This document shows, one piece after another, positions 1-10,798 of a DNA stretch of 64,000 nucleotides (positions within the stretch are counted from its first letter, which is position 1; each line of letters opens with the position of its first letter). The position numbers and the translations under genes are program-made. This DNA is from Luidia sarsii (Eukaryota > Echinodermata > Asteroidea > Paxillosida > Luidiidae). Location of the stretch: the NCBI GenBank assembly GCA_949987565.1, contig OX465105.1, positions 19,527,113-19,591,112 on the forward strand. Reading direction: 5' to 3'. The notes under the pieces are model-generated. The model saw only the letters and a program-made list of their open reading frames with translations. It was not told the origin of the DNA and did no database searches.

Positions 1-807
1 CGAATGTCCGGGTTATCGATTTTTCTTTTCCTAACTCGAATGGGGGAACGACATTCTGTTATGTTTTTTTTCTTCAGATTTATATCTATCTATAATCATG
101 CAACAATGAAAAAATCCGCACAACCACTTAAACCTGTACAAAAAATCATCTTGGATCTTGGCCTAGATTTGCGGTGGAAGTGACAACGGAATTCATTAAA
201 AAGGCTTAATCATCGCCCTATCTATCCTAGAAGTAGAAGAAATAAAAACAGGCCCAACTTCCGCCTGAACTTCCGCATTTTGCGACCTAGCTATGATTTC
301 GCTGTACTAATATTATTATTTGGCTTTAAAGTGTTAGTTAACATTATTATGATGAGTTGACAGATGCTTCATGTCCTTCGTTTCAAGCAGAAGGTAACCT
401 AAAAAATAAAATAAAATTTCTTGACTGTCATCGTGTCAGATTTCACAAGCCGGAATAATAATACAACCATTGACCCAGCACACTCAGCTGCAGTAACGTT
501 GGGGAAAATCCAGGAGAATGACGTAAGAGCGCCTCTCCGTTGACCCCGGGGGGAAGTCGCCCAGCAACCGTGACCTTTTAATCCGAGTTGAATAGGCCAA
601 CGCGCTACCATAAACTGCGTTATCGGGTTAGCGTTATCGACCAACCAATGGGAGGCCAGCATTGGACATAGGGAGGCCGGGGCAGAGGTCAAACCGTGCG
701 TACACACAGAAAAAGAATAAGCGCTGCATGCAGCGAGCGCGCGCAAAAAAAAACACACACACAAGCGCGGCATATTGAGGCTCGCACGCCATCGCATCGC
801 AGCAAAG
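1..807. other. 5' flank of PPM1D
   Basis: AT-rich flank changing to a more GC-rich stretch from about 480, with a CA/CG-rich stretch just before the PPM1D start codon (about 735-800). It should contain the PPM1D promoter and 5' untranslated region. I see no convincing TATA box, CRE or E2F site. The open frames here on either strand overlap and antisense each other and show no family resemblance. Confidence 0.5.
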
Positions 808-3800
808 ATGGACTTCTTTTCGTACCGCCACTACCCGCCCAAAATGCCGGCGAAGGAGCCGAAACGGAAGGTGCTGAGACTGCGGGTGTCGAGCGACTCC
901 AACCAGGGCGGCAGGGACCACATGGAGGACATGATCGCCATCCGGTACGAGCGGGGCAAGGAGCACGACTCGGCCTTCATCGGGATCTTCGACGGGCACG
1001 GCGGCAAGGAGGCCGCCGTGTACGCCCGCGACCTGCTCTGGGACAACATCAAGGGCCAGCGCGGCTTCGAGTCCAAAGACCCCGAGAAAGTCAAGCAGGC
1101 CATCAACGACGGCTTCCTGAAGACACAGGAGGGCATGTGGAAGAGACGGGGTAAGCCTCGAGCGAGGTTTCATGATCGCTAGATTTTTTTTATCGAGAAT
1201 GAACGCGAAATTAATCGGTGAAAATTGAATTTACCGACGCCGGTTTTGGGGGAACTTTTTTTTCACCTCGACTGTGGGGGCGGGCTTCACTTACTCAACA
1301 CTGCGTCACATTTTATTAATCACATTATTCCTCAGTGGGCTGAATCCCAACGTGAATTTATTTATTCAGCTTTCTAATAAATTCTTGTCTTCCTTTTCAG
1401 AGAAAATGATTCAAGGGCCTTTTGTAAACCCCCATCTATGGCTAAATAATATTTTGAACTGGATTATTGATTAGTCAGTCAATAGAATAGTCAGTTGCTG
1501 GAAGTGGAAATTGAATTTTGTTTATTCATTTTTTAGGAAATGTATAGTTTGCCGGCACCGGCAGTCTTCGGCAGACCTTTGAAAATGGCCAAATGTTTCA
1601 TTGTGAATTGAATGTTGAATGTTATGGAAACAAACAAATTTGACTAGAATTTAAGGGATTTATTCATTTAATTGCTAGATTTATCTTTCACACTATTTCA
1701 AATGTTCATCATTAGTTGATCTTTCATTTGTTAGGAAGGATGTCAGTGACATTTCGTATCCAAGTCACTTTAAGTTTATAATGATACCCTGAAATTAATT
1801 AATTAATATGATGTCACTGTTGTTAATAATGCAACACTGATCAACTCTCATGCTCCCAAACTTTGTAATGGCCAAGGTACACATAGTGACATTCATCCAA
1901 AATACTTTGATATGAAAATTCCTAAAATTTATCTTCATAATTATGTAGTATCTTGATACAGAGTGATTTAGGTAATGGGTACGAAGAGACTAGAGTACGA
2001 AATGACTCCAGTATGAAGTGACCTGTCAGCATTTCTAAAGGTTTCACGTCAACTCGGTCCGTAACCACCTCAGTCCAACATTGTTTGTGTGCACATTTTC
2101 CCATAGAGACCGAGTTGGTCCCGGATTGAGTTCGTTACGGACTGAGTTGACTGACACCCTTTCTAAAATCCATTCTGAAGTTTTGATCAAAGAATGCCTA
2201 TTTAGAATGGTCCTACTACTAGTACTACTACTAGAATCGAAACCTCAGGTCTTATCGCCTCTTATCTTATTAGCCTGAGATCTTATCGCCTCTTGTCTTA
2301 TTGGCCTCAAATTTTATCACCTCTTATCTTATTGGCCTCAGATCATATCGCCTCTTATCTTATTGGCCTAAAATCTTATCGCTTGACGCTAATTGAGGCA
2401 GTGAAGGGTTTTATAATGGGCTCTTGTTTCACTCTTCCTTACCCATCTTCCTTAACCCCCTTTCTTTTCTCTTCCCGTCACAGCGACCTGGGGCACCACC
2501 AAGTCGGGCTACCCCAGCACCTCGGGCACCACGGCCTGCGTGGCCATCATCCGGCAGGGCCAGCTCTGGGTGGCCCACGTGGGCGACTCGAGGGCGGTGC
2601 TGGGCGTGCACTCGAGCGAGCACCGGAGCCTGCGCCCCTGCACGGTCACCGACGACCACAAGCCCGAGTCGCCGCGGGAGATCGAGCGCATCCACTCGGT
2701 GGGCGGCCAGGTCCTGGCCAAGAACGGCGTCCAGCGGGTGGTCTGGCAGCGGACCAAGCGGGACCACACCGGACCGGTCCGGCGCAGCACCTTTGTGGAC
2801 CAGATCCCCTTCCTGGCCGTCGCCCGGTCACTAGGTAAGGCTCGTGGGTGGCCCCACATCCAGGGCAGGAACTCCGGGTTAAAAAGGGCACGGCAATTTT
2901 TGCCTTGAAATTTCGGCAAATTAAGGGCATCACGGCAATTTCTGCAATTTTTGAAGGGCATCAAGGCAATCGCAAAAAAAATCCGGGGCATCAAGGCAAT
3001 TTAACTACTTTTTATTAGTACCGATGCAAACACGACGTAAGCACCTTAAACAAACTTTGAAAATAGGCGCTGAAGGCACCGAATCCTTGTTTTAGGTCTC
3101 CTACTAATATATCATCGTTTCTGTGGGACCACAATGCCTAAAAAAAATATTTTCCAACATAAAAATGACGTCTAAAATAAGTTTCAGTCAGCCACCAACA
3201 CGCATTCTCACGGAACATGAACTGTACCATTCAGGTGTGGCCGGGGTGCTACTGCTATAGTAAGCGGGACGACAAAAATATCTGACAATAGATCCTCACA
3301 AAACAATCGAAATAAAAAGGATTCTAAATAGCCTACATGTTTGTAAAGATGGATTTTTAAGCAGCTAGGTCCAACCTAAACGAGCATATTATCGGAGCTT
3401 ATTATTGTATAAAGTCGCACCCCTCTCATTCCTAATAGAATAGTCCATGCTGTCAACGTATCGTGATGTGGGTTCGGTGTTCCAAAACCTTCTCATCAGT
3501 TCTCGTCCAAAAAATTGAGAATGACTACGTTCGTAGGCCTACCTGAAAAAAGGAATAAAGTTTGCGACATTTTTGTGCTGCATCGTGAGGTAGTAGCTCG
3601 TTTTGCTGTTTAGCTTTCTCCTTTCGGGGCATGGTTACGACTTTGAAAAGGCACCCGCGAACACGCAAACCTTTGACAGCTCTACGATTCTACTTTCGCA
3701 CGCAACCCAACCACGTGCTGCATGCTGCGCAATCTAACTATTGTGCAACGCAAATCGCTCCCAACTACCGTTGGTACCCGTTGTTTGGTACAGCCAGCGA

Positions 3801-6614
3801 TGTCCAAGATTCACTGGTACCCGCAGACTAAAAGTTCGTTGATATGAAACTGTCCCGATCGAACGCACTGCACATGTACGTATGTACAGTACATGTACAT
3901 GTACATGTACATGTACGTACATGTACATTGATCGTGTACAGTATGTGTACGTGTACGTGTACATGTTCACCCATACACAGTCCGTACAGTTGTGCACAGA
4001 ATGCGCAATGTTTAGCTGACAGTGCGCACGGTACAGTGAAGCTTCCGTGTGTGCTGCACACACTGCACAGCAGTCGGAATATATTTCATGCGCGCTGTGC
4101 TAACGGCCGTGCGGCGGCCGGCAGTCCGATCTGCCCAACTATCCATCGGCCAAAAGGGCACGACGGCAATGTGCTAAAAGGGCACGGCAATTTGTTGCCG
4201 TGAAAATCCTCCAAATTTAAGGGCACCGCGGCAATTGGTGAGGGCACGACGGCAATTGCCGTCGTTGCCGTCGTGAATTTCCTGCCCTGCACATCCATAC
4301 TTGAGTCGGTCACTGTCCGTCGGCTTGACCATGGCGGGGACTGATCAAGCAAAGTACCAGCTACCAAAGGGGGATCAGGGGCCGATTTCACTAACGCTTT
4401 GCGACCATCGCAAGCACCAAAATTGATCGCAAAGTCTGAAATCCATCGCGCACCGATCGCTAAGTTGCGACTGATTTCAGACTTCGCAATCGATTTTGGC
4501 GTTTGCGATGGTCGCAAAGCGTTAGTGAAATCGGCCCCAGATTCTCCCTTCCTGGCCATGGCCAATTCAAGTTGGGGAAGGCCTCCGTTTTAAGGGCTGG
4601 ATAGCTCACATGGTAAGAGCGCTGGTACAAAAATAAAGGTCTCAAGTTCACATCCCGGTCCAATTAAAAGTTCTCTTTGCCAAATTTTTTTTTTAAATTT
4701 ATTTTCAATAAATAATTGTTCCAAGTCAGTTTTTCCTCTTCATTTGTTTTATATTCATTTCAAATTTGCCCGTAACAGGGGATCTGTGGAGTTATAGTAC
4801 GCTTCATGACGACTACGTGGTGTCGCCAAAGCCGGACATCAGCTACAGAGTCCTGAACCCAAAGGTTCACCAGTGTCTGGTCTTAGGAACCGACGGCCTG
4901 TGGAACATGCTCAGCTCCAGCGACTCAATCTACATCCTCTCCAAGTACAACAGCGAAAAGAGACAGGTCAGTTGAGCGTTGAACAGGGCACCGGCGGGGA
5001 GGGAATACCGGGCCGTTTTCCAAAACCCGGCTTCTGCTTAATCTCTGTTTTCAAAAAAGCTGAAAACACAGGTTGGAGTTCTTCTCAAAACACAGTTTAG
5101 CATTCAAGAACGAAGCCAAAGGCCTCCCATTTTAATGCCTTGTACTTTAAAATGGATGAATGAAGTGGAGACCAAGCCCGGAACCTGAGCCTAAGCCAGG
5201 TTTTGGACAAGTTTTGGCAGGTTTTGGTGTCGAGAAGGGTCTGGGTACCATTTTTTATAGAATTATTTTGCGATTTGGCAATAAAGGGTTACCAACCAAA
5301 AAGGGCATGTGATTTGTACAGTATTTTTTAACTGGTGCCCTCATCGTATGATGCAGACTAAGACTTTTTGAATAGTATTTTTTTTTTAAACAATGATAGG
5401 CCTATTTGACCAAAACCCCGAAAATTGATTCTTGACGTTGGCAGGGAACGAAAATGAGAGAAACTATGGCCCAGCGTCTGGTCAAGAATGCGATCAACCG
5501 ATGGGTCTGCCGGTCGCTGCGGGCCGACAACACGACGGCCATCACGATCATCTTCGACTTCCCCAAGGAGAAGCCCAAAGACACCCCGACGGACGACGGC
5601 AAAGCGGCCGAGCAGCCGGTCGGAGACAAGAGCCCGGCAGGACCCTCGGCGACCGGGGAGCAGTCCACCTCCTCGGTCTCCTCGGAGAACGAGAAGGAGG
5701 AGAAGGTGGAGGGCGGATCGCCCAGGAAGAGCCCAGCATCGCCCGAGGGCGCCCGGCCGGACGAGGAGGCCGACGAGGAGGTCGGCACCAAGCTGGTCAT
5801 CCGCGGCGAGACGGATTTCGTCGGCGTGCAAGGGTTCGGCACCGTCCGCCCCAAGCTCCGGCACAGCAGCATGTACCGGGACTTTGTCTTCCGCTTCCAC
5901 TACCCGGAGCCGGAGGAGAAGCAGCAGCAGCAGCAGCAGCAGCACAGCTGGTTCAACGGTGGCGGCGGCGGGACGAAGCGGAAACACGAGGAGGACGAGG
6001 AAGAGGACGACTACGGCGGCTGGAACAACAACAAGCCCTCGAAGCCGGACGGCAAGCTCTACATCAACACGCCCGTGGTGGAGGTGACCAACAAGAAGAT
6101 CCCCAAGCGCTGGCCGCCGTACTCCTCCTCCTCATTGAGCGTGTCTCCCTGGCTGGAAGAGGAGCGCTGGGACGTGGAGCCCTGGGACCTCGGCGAGCAC
6201 CGGCGCTTGGACGCGGAGCCGAAGCCCAAGCGCTGGGGGCTGGCGCCCAAGAAGTGCGACTGCTTCCAGTGCCACAACAACTGGACGGACTTCTGCATGC
6301 GGCGGCCGGTCAACGCTGACGGCGAGTCGGCCATCAAGCGGCACAACATCCAGATCATCCGCGAGTACAAGCTGAAGAAGAGCGCGGCCAAGCGGCGGCG
6401 GGTGTCCGCCCCGGTCAAGCGGCTGGGCATCGAGGAGATTCGGCAGAGCCGCTACAACACGCGCAGCTCGCCCACCGAGCCCGACGTGCCCCTGGCCCAG
6501 AGGGCGCTGCGGAGCCTGAATAAGGGCGCGACCCAGTCGCCCCGCCCCGGGAGTCTGGCCACGCCCAAGAAGCGGTTGACCAGGCTACGCCGAGCCCCTA
6601 TCAAGTCCTGCTGA
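808..6614 (+). CDS. PPM1D: PPM1D/WIP1-type protein phosphatase, complete, 4 exons
   Basis: Metal-dependent Ser/Thr phosphatase of the PP2C (PPM) family. In vertebrates the orthologue switches off ATM/ATR, p53 and p38 signalling in the nucleus. Coding exons are 808-1150, 2484-2834, 4779-4966 and 5445-6614; all introns are GT-AG, and the joined frame is 683 codons plus TGA. The start lies in a strong context (purine at -3, G at +4). Visible motifs: MED at 39-41, DGHGG at 62-66, HVGDS at about 146-150, the WIP1-specific basic loop (GPVRRST followed by DQIPFLAVAR), LGDLW at 231-235, TDGLWN at 269-274 and RADN at 320-323. Presumed metal aspartates are D62, D270 and D322, and the 52-residue D270-D322 gap equals that of human WIP1 as I remember it. 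The proline-rich loop of vertebrate WIP1 is absent. RFC5 is convergent downstream. Orthology is confident; exact start and untranslated regions are inferred. Confidence 0.95.
1151..2483 (+). other. PPM1D intron 1
   Basis: AT-rich intron between a clear GTAAG donor at 1151 and a CACAG acceptor ending at 2483. Apart from the 31-bp tandem repeat near its 3' end I see no gene or transposon termini in it. Confidence 0.8.
2243..2392 (+). repeat. 31-bp minisatellite in PPM1D intron 1
   Basis: About 4.8 copies of a 31-bp unit, beginning CCTCAGATCTTATCGCCTC and ending TTATCTTATTGG, lie about 100 bp before the exon 2 acceptor. Copies differ by a few substitutions. A short run of ACTACT trinucleotides precedes the array. 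Confidence 0.85.
2861..4289. mobile_element. 1.43-kb hAT-like non-autonomous DNA transposon in PPM1D intron 2
   Basis: The element starts CAGGGCAGGAA and ends with the exact inverse TTCCTGCCCTG. It is flanked by a perfect 6-bp direct repeat CACATC (2855-2860 and 4290-4295), which looks like a target-site duplication. Subterminal blocks near both ends (about 2880-2945 and 4165-4255) share a diverged motif based on AAGGGCACGGCAATT in the same orientation. No transposase-like frame is present. CAGGG termini suit the hAT superfamily, but a 6-bp duplication is shorter than the usual 8, so the class is inference. Confidence 0.7.
3880..3965. repeat. TACATG/GTACGT microsatellite inside the hAT-like element
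   Basis: A short run of self-complementary TGTACA-type hexamers, the same simple sequence that dominates KSR intron 1. It reads the same on both strands, so open frames across it on both strands are artefacts. Confidence 0.85.
4378..4538. mobile_element. 161-bp foldback MITE in PPM1D intron 2
   Basis: Near-palindrome. The left end GGGGCCGATTTCACTAACGC and the right end GCGTTAGTGAAATCGGCCCC are exact inverses, and the arms stay complementary for about 65 bp with a few mismatches around a central spacer of about 30 bp. I could not find a clear target-site duplication. A non-autonomous DNA element is the best reading. Confidence 0.7.
4588..4690 (+). mobile_element. tRNA-derived SINE fragment (family 2)
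   Basis: Contains a box-A-like TAGCTCACATGGTAAGAGCGC and, about 30 bp later, a box-B-like AGTTCACATCCC. The rest does not fold as a tRNA and the tail is T-rich. Relatives occur at 40946-41088, 41213-41312, 51650-51770, 52955-53000, 54600-54680 and 56690-56772, which marks it as a dispersed family and not a tRNA gene. Confidence 0.7.
5016..5215. mobile_element. MITE of the AAACCTGGCTTAG family, in PPM1D intron 3
   Basis: Begins near CCAAAACCCGGCTTCTGC and ends near CTAAGCCAGGTTTTGG, with an internal CTGAAAACACAGGTTGGAG segment. Related copies are at 9931-10093, 13831-14007 and, less clearly, 61320-61530. Inverted ends and a size of about 165-200 bp point to a non-autonomous DNA element. Confidence 0.65.
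5445..6614 (+). CDS. PPM1D: PPM1D exon 4: end of catalytic domain plus lineage-specific tail
   Basis: One 1170-bp exon encodes residues 295-683. Its first 35 or so residues finish the PP2C fold (NRW, then RADNTTAI). The rest is a charged, low-complexity tail that does not resemble the human tail. It holds Ser/Pro/Glu-rich sequence, seven glutamines at 454-460, a Gly run, a basic-then-acidic block (KRKHEE) from 472, a cysteine cluster C565, C567, C570 and C578, a KRRRV block at 610-614 and a basic end (PKKRLTRLRR). The basic blocks would suit nuclear localisation. The exon stays open for 390 codons, whereas its other frames break or give shuffled composition. Confidence 0.9.
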   Translation, partial: GTKMRETMAQRLVKNAINRWVCRSLRADNTTAITIIFDFPKEKPKDTPTDDGKAAEQPVGDKSPAGPSATGEQSTSSVSSENEKEEKVEGGSPRKSPASPEGARPDEEADEEVGTKLVIRGETDFVGVQGFGTVRPKLRHSSMYRDFVFRFHYPEPEEKQQQQQQQHSWFNGGGGGTKRKHEEDEEEDDYGGWNNNKPSKPDGKLYINTPVVEVTNKKIPKRWPPYSSSSLSVSPWLEEERWDVEPWDLGEHRRLDAEPKPKRWGLAPKKCDCFQCHNNWTDFCMRRPVNADGESAIKRHNIQIIREYKLKKSAAKRRRVSAPVKRLGIEEIRQSRYNTRSSPTEPDVPLAQRALRSLNKGATQSPRPGSLATPKKRLTRLRRAPIKSC

Positions 6615-7110
6615 GAAGGTCCTCCCCACCCATCCCCACCCCAACCCAACCCATCCACACCCAACCTATCCCCACCCCAATCCATCCCCCATGCTATCAA
6701 GTCCTGCTGAGAAGATCCTCCCACCCATCCCCGACCCACCCCAACCCATCCCCTCCCCAAACCCATCCCCACCCAAACCATTCCCACCCCAACCCATCCC
6801 CATCCTATCAAGTCCTGCTGAGAAGATCCTCCCACCCATCCCCACCTCAACCCATCCCCACCCCAATCCATCCCCCATCCTATCAAGTCCTGCTGAGAAG
6901 ATCCTCCCACCCATCCCCAACCCACCCCAACCCATCCCCACCCCAACCCATCCCCACCCCAACCCATCCCCCATCCTATCAAGTCCTGCTGAGAAGATCT
7001 TCCCACCCATCCCCACCCCAACCCATCCCCCATCCTATCAATTCCTGCTGAGAAGATCTTCCCACCCATTCCCACCCCAACCCATCCCCCATCCTATCAA
7101 TCCTGCAGCC
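6595..7110 (+). repeat. Minisatellite seeded by the PPM1D stop-codon region
   Basis: Six further copies of CTATCAAGTCCTGCTGAGAAG, the last PPM1D codons (Ile-Lys-Ser-Cys-stop) and the bases after them, recur near 6694, 6805, 6880, 6976, 7035 and, truncated, 7093. They are separated by variable runs of CCCATCCCCACCCCAA. The first copy is the functional end of the coding sequence. The array is very C-rich on + and G-rich on -. A 155-residue Pro-rich frame across it is a repeat artefact. Confidence 0.9.
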
Positions 7111-10100
7111 AGTTACATCAAACCCCGGCCTAACTTACGATCAATCGCAAGGCAGTGAGCAATGCACAAAAAAAATGTAGGTCCCATTTCAATTTACGAA
7201 GGGTTATCAATCGTTGAGGCACGGTGCATCTTGTGAAAATCCACCTTTGATCAATCTCTTTGAAATGTAGGCCTGACAATGTTGATCCTAGCAGGATCTT
7301 TCTCAGAAAAATAGTCCCTCTGTACACCTCTCCCCTGTAAAATTGTGTCATTTCTCTTTTGAACTGAAGAAAATTCAATTCTTCTACAACCTAACACCAA
7401 CACTAAGTTATCCTAACCCTAGTCTGCAGATCCAAGGACACACGGTTGCACCTAATATGTTAAATTCATTTTTGAATTTAATTTGTTTTTTAAATTTCTT
7501 TTCATTATGATTAGTATGCAGGGTAGGATGTTAAATTCCTACCATGTTCACATTTGTTTTAAATTTTATGGGGGTAGAGGAGAAAGTCTAGCTCTTTTGC
7601 AAAGCAGAATATCCGACGTTGTCAGAGACAATCTCACAAAACTGGGCTTAACCATTGACGACCCATCCTAATTGCCATTGATTGTACTCGTACCGCCATT
7701 GCTCAATCTTCCTGAGCTGCTTAGAAAACCCCCAGAAAACATGCAAAGTGTAAGAATACTCAACGAGGTTTTTCCCCACTCAATGTACCGTGTACCCCCG
7801 GTAATAAGCCATGTGTGCTTAGTGTTTTGCCCAATTGCCTGCTAAAAAAAAAATTACAGGCACCTCGGGCGGGATTCGAAGCAGAGACTCCCGCTTTGTA
7901 GTGCGGACGTCTGCGCTAGAAAGCAGGGAAGGGCAAACTCTCGTTGAATTACATTCTCCTTGATGCCCCCCAAAAAAATGCAAACTGTACAATTTCACAC
8001 GATCCTTGCCGCATTTGACCTGTATTCCAATACGGGGCGCTTGGTATTTCTGGGGGGGAATATTTGGGGCTGGAGTGGGTCGCAGCAGTGATAGCCGAGA
8101 ATTGGTTCAGGTTTGTTTTCCGTCTGGCATGGTGGCAAATGTCACCGTCAGTCTGTGACCTTCCCGTAATTACTGGAGGAAATGTCTCCGGAATTAAGAG
8201 CAAAGCCGATTCTTGGTGGCGACCGTCTCAAACGAAGCGAGGCTTTGTCGTGCTTTAGTGACATGTGCTGAGTTCAGCTCTTTGAATTTGGGCCTTGGTA
8301 TATTTTCTTTTCTTTCATTTTTAATTCTCTCGACTGCTAAGCATCTCTATCAAAAAGCATGCAGATGATCTAAATCCTATTTTATTTTTATTTTTTAATC
8401 CTTAAAATAAAATGATAGCCCCAATACGGTAATCTAATTTTTGGCACGTAACCTCAAATAAGCCTTTCATTTCACCCTTCAAGAGGCACGAGAACTTTTT
8501 TATTCCCGCACGAAGGGTGACTAAAATAACATCTGGAAACCCCCCAAAAAGGCCCAGTTGGAATTGCTATGCATGTAGAAGCTTTGGTTCATTCAGTATG
8601 AGGCAGTAGGGCAGCGGTAAAATTCAAATTTCATGGGCATTATTTCTTTACATTTTTGATAAAGCGTTAAATGTAGAAGTATTAGTTTTTTTAAAGACCG
8701 CGATCCGAGTTAGTTGCATTCTAAGCTACTGCCACTGATATCCTTTTGCATGATGGCATTGCCCCCTTGTGAATTTTCAAAGCTCGCTATTAGGCCCATC
8801 AGTGGAGCAAATAAACGCAAATATTCGAACAAGTCTGGCTCTTAGTGGAGTCCGAATCGCGATTCAAATCCCACTAATGATCGCGTTTATTATTATGTCC
8901 ACACATGCCAAAAAAGGGTGGAGTTTTAGTTTTTTTGTGATAGGCTGAAAAAGGGGTTTGTTTAAAACTTGGGCAATGATGGTGCCCGGACTTGGAGGGG
9001 GCCCGTTGCATAGCAACACCACCGGCGCTCTGAATTCTGAGGGACCTGACCTGAAGCTAACACTAGCCTTTACTATCTCAAGCCTGCATTAACTTCAGAT
9101 TTTAGTAGTGGCCATTTTATACTTAACAGCGACTTTTACTTTTTAAAGTCAGCTCTAATAGGGCTGGTTTTTAATTCTTTTTCTCAAATGTACCAAAAAC
9201 CCCACTTGTCATAACACCTTATTGTTCTCTTCAGTGTACCTCTGTTTCGTCCACGGATTTAAGACATTTTATGCCAGTACTTGTTTTGCTCTGTAGGCAC
9301 TCCATACTCATAACTCCCCCATAAGATGTCTTCTATGGTGTGCCTATAGGACAAAAAGTCTCAGGTGCAGTAAATATGTTCATGAGCTTGTAAAAAGTGA
9401 TAATTTAAGTAACGCATGCAAATCAAATGGCGAGTATGTTTTTAGGGTAGATTTTGAAGGAATAGGTTGGTGCATTTTTAATGTCAGTTTAATCTTCTTG
9501 AAGGAACTCTATTTCTTAATGAATTTTTATAAAGCAATGACTGGGTCCCTTCTTGAAACATTTTTTATGCAAATTCCATCCTTGAAAACTACAAGGACTG
9601 AACAGAACTTTTTGTGTAAATTTGAATTGACGCTCGTAAATTTTATCTAATACATGTACAATGGATGTATTTTCCAAGTACCGCCACTGGTGTAAGACTA
9701 AATTAATGTGTATATGAATTGATTTTTCAGTCCCATGACAGATTGATGCTGTTTTTCTGTTTTCTCAACTACATTGTACATGAATCGGTAAAATTGGTGA
9801 ACTGTTTTAATTTCATGCATTTGTCTGCCAATTTATTACCTTTGAAATTTAGGATACATGTAGATTTTATTTTGTCAGCCAGACCAATCCCATTTCTGCT
9901 TATTAACAGATAACAAAGCACTGTTTTTGTTTTCCAAAACCTGGCTTAGGCTCTGGCTCTTGTTTTGCCTCTGCTTAACCCCACAGCTGAAATTAAAACA
10001 CAGGTTTTAGATTCTTTGTTGAGGTGAATGTGTTGGAGTCTTTATTCTTCAAAATGGAATATCTTCTCAAGTCTAAGCCAGGTTTTGGAAAATGGCGTCC

Positions 10101-10798
10101 CAATTTTCCTCAAGAAAATGGGTACTATTGAGAAATGTACTTCCAGACACAGTAGGTGACAATGGTTACCACTTCAGCTCAGCTGGTACCCTGTGTTTTC
10201 CCCTCGACTGATGGCTGCAAAACTCATGTATAATTAACATTTCAAGTATTTAAATCAAACACCAAACCTTTCTTTTTTTGAAAGGCCATGCTAAGTAAGA
10301 TAATTTGTAGCATTTTGTTTGCTTTTGATAACTTAGGAATGTATCAATATGATATTTGTAATAAATAAAAATAAATGCATTGATGTGATGTCAATGTAAA
10401 AGTAACAGAAATGAAATCACGTCTCTATTGTTTTTATACTTTTATAGAAATCCATTTCTGTACCGTTTTGAAAAATGGCAATTTGCTGAATACCGGGTAG
10501 CTCAGGCGTGTTGGAGTGCTGCTATGGTTCAAATCCTGGTTAAATTTTCTCTTCCATATTCACACAAAAACTTAAAACATACAACAAAAACTCAGGACTT
10601 TTAAAGAATTTTGAAAAGAATAAGATTTAAAGCTGACACATACTCAAGAAATTAGAAAGACATTTTGTTTCAGTTGTAAACAAAATGTACACTGTACATG
10701 AATTTATTTGGGTAAGTTGAATTTCTTTACAAAATGTGGTATTACAAAATTATTCCACTCCAAAACTGTCAACTTAGGATTGGAATATTAAAGGAAGA
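7111..10798. other. Gene-free interval between convergent PPM1D and RFC5
   Basis: AT-rich DNA with no exon-like frames. It holds a fragment of the GATCCTAGCAGGA repeat family at about 7265-7310, a reversed piece of tRNA-like SINE family 1 at about 7850-7960, one copy of a 520-bp duplicated segment (9680-10200) and a tRNA-like fragment near 10490-10550. A possible + strand poly(A) signal AATAAA lies at 8406-8411, and a possible - strand signal (TTTATT on +) near 10704, but neither can be tied to a transcript. Confidence 0.6.
9680..10200 (+). repeat. Dispersed 520-bp duplication, copy 1
   Basis: Matches 13590-14105 collinearly by eye: shared GTAAGACTAAATT-like start, TACATGAATCGGT, GAAATTTAGGATAC, the embedded AAACCTGGCTTAG MITE (9931-10093), CCTCAAGAAAATGGGTACT and CAATGGTTACCACTT. 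The copies differ by many substitutions and small gaps. Both contain the MITE, so the MITE is older than the duplication or part of a larger element. Confidence 0.75.

Noticed and set aside
5432..6344. Other long frames over PPM1D exon 4 (both strands)
   Set aside because: They are shadows of a GC-rich exon; only the frame with RADNTTAI joins exons 1-3 in phase and matches WIP1.
6691..7158. 155-codon Pro-rich frame after PPM1D
   Set aside because: It is the translation of the stop-codon-derived minisatellite.
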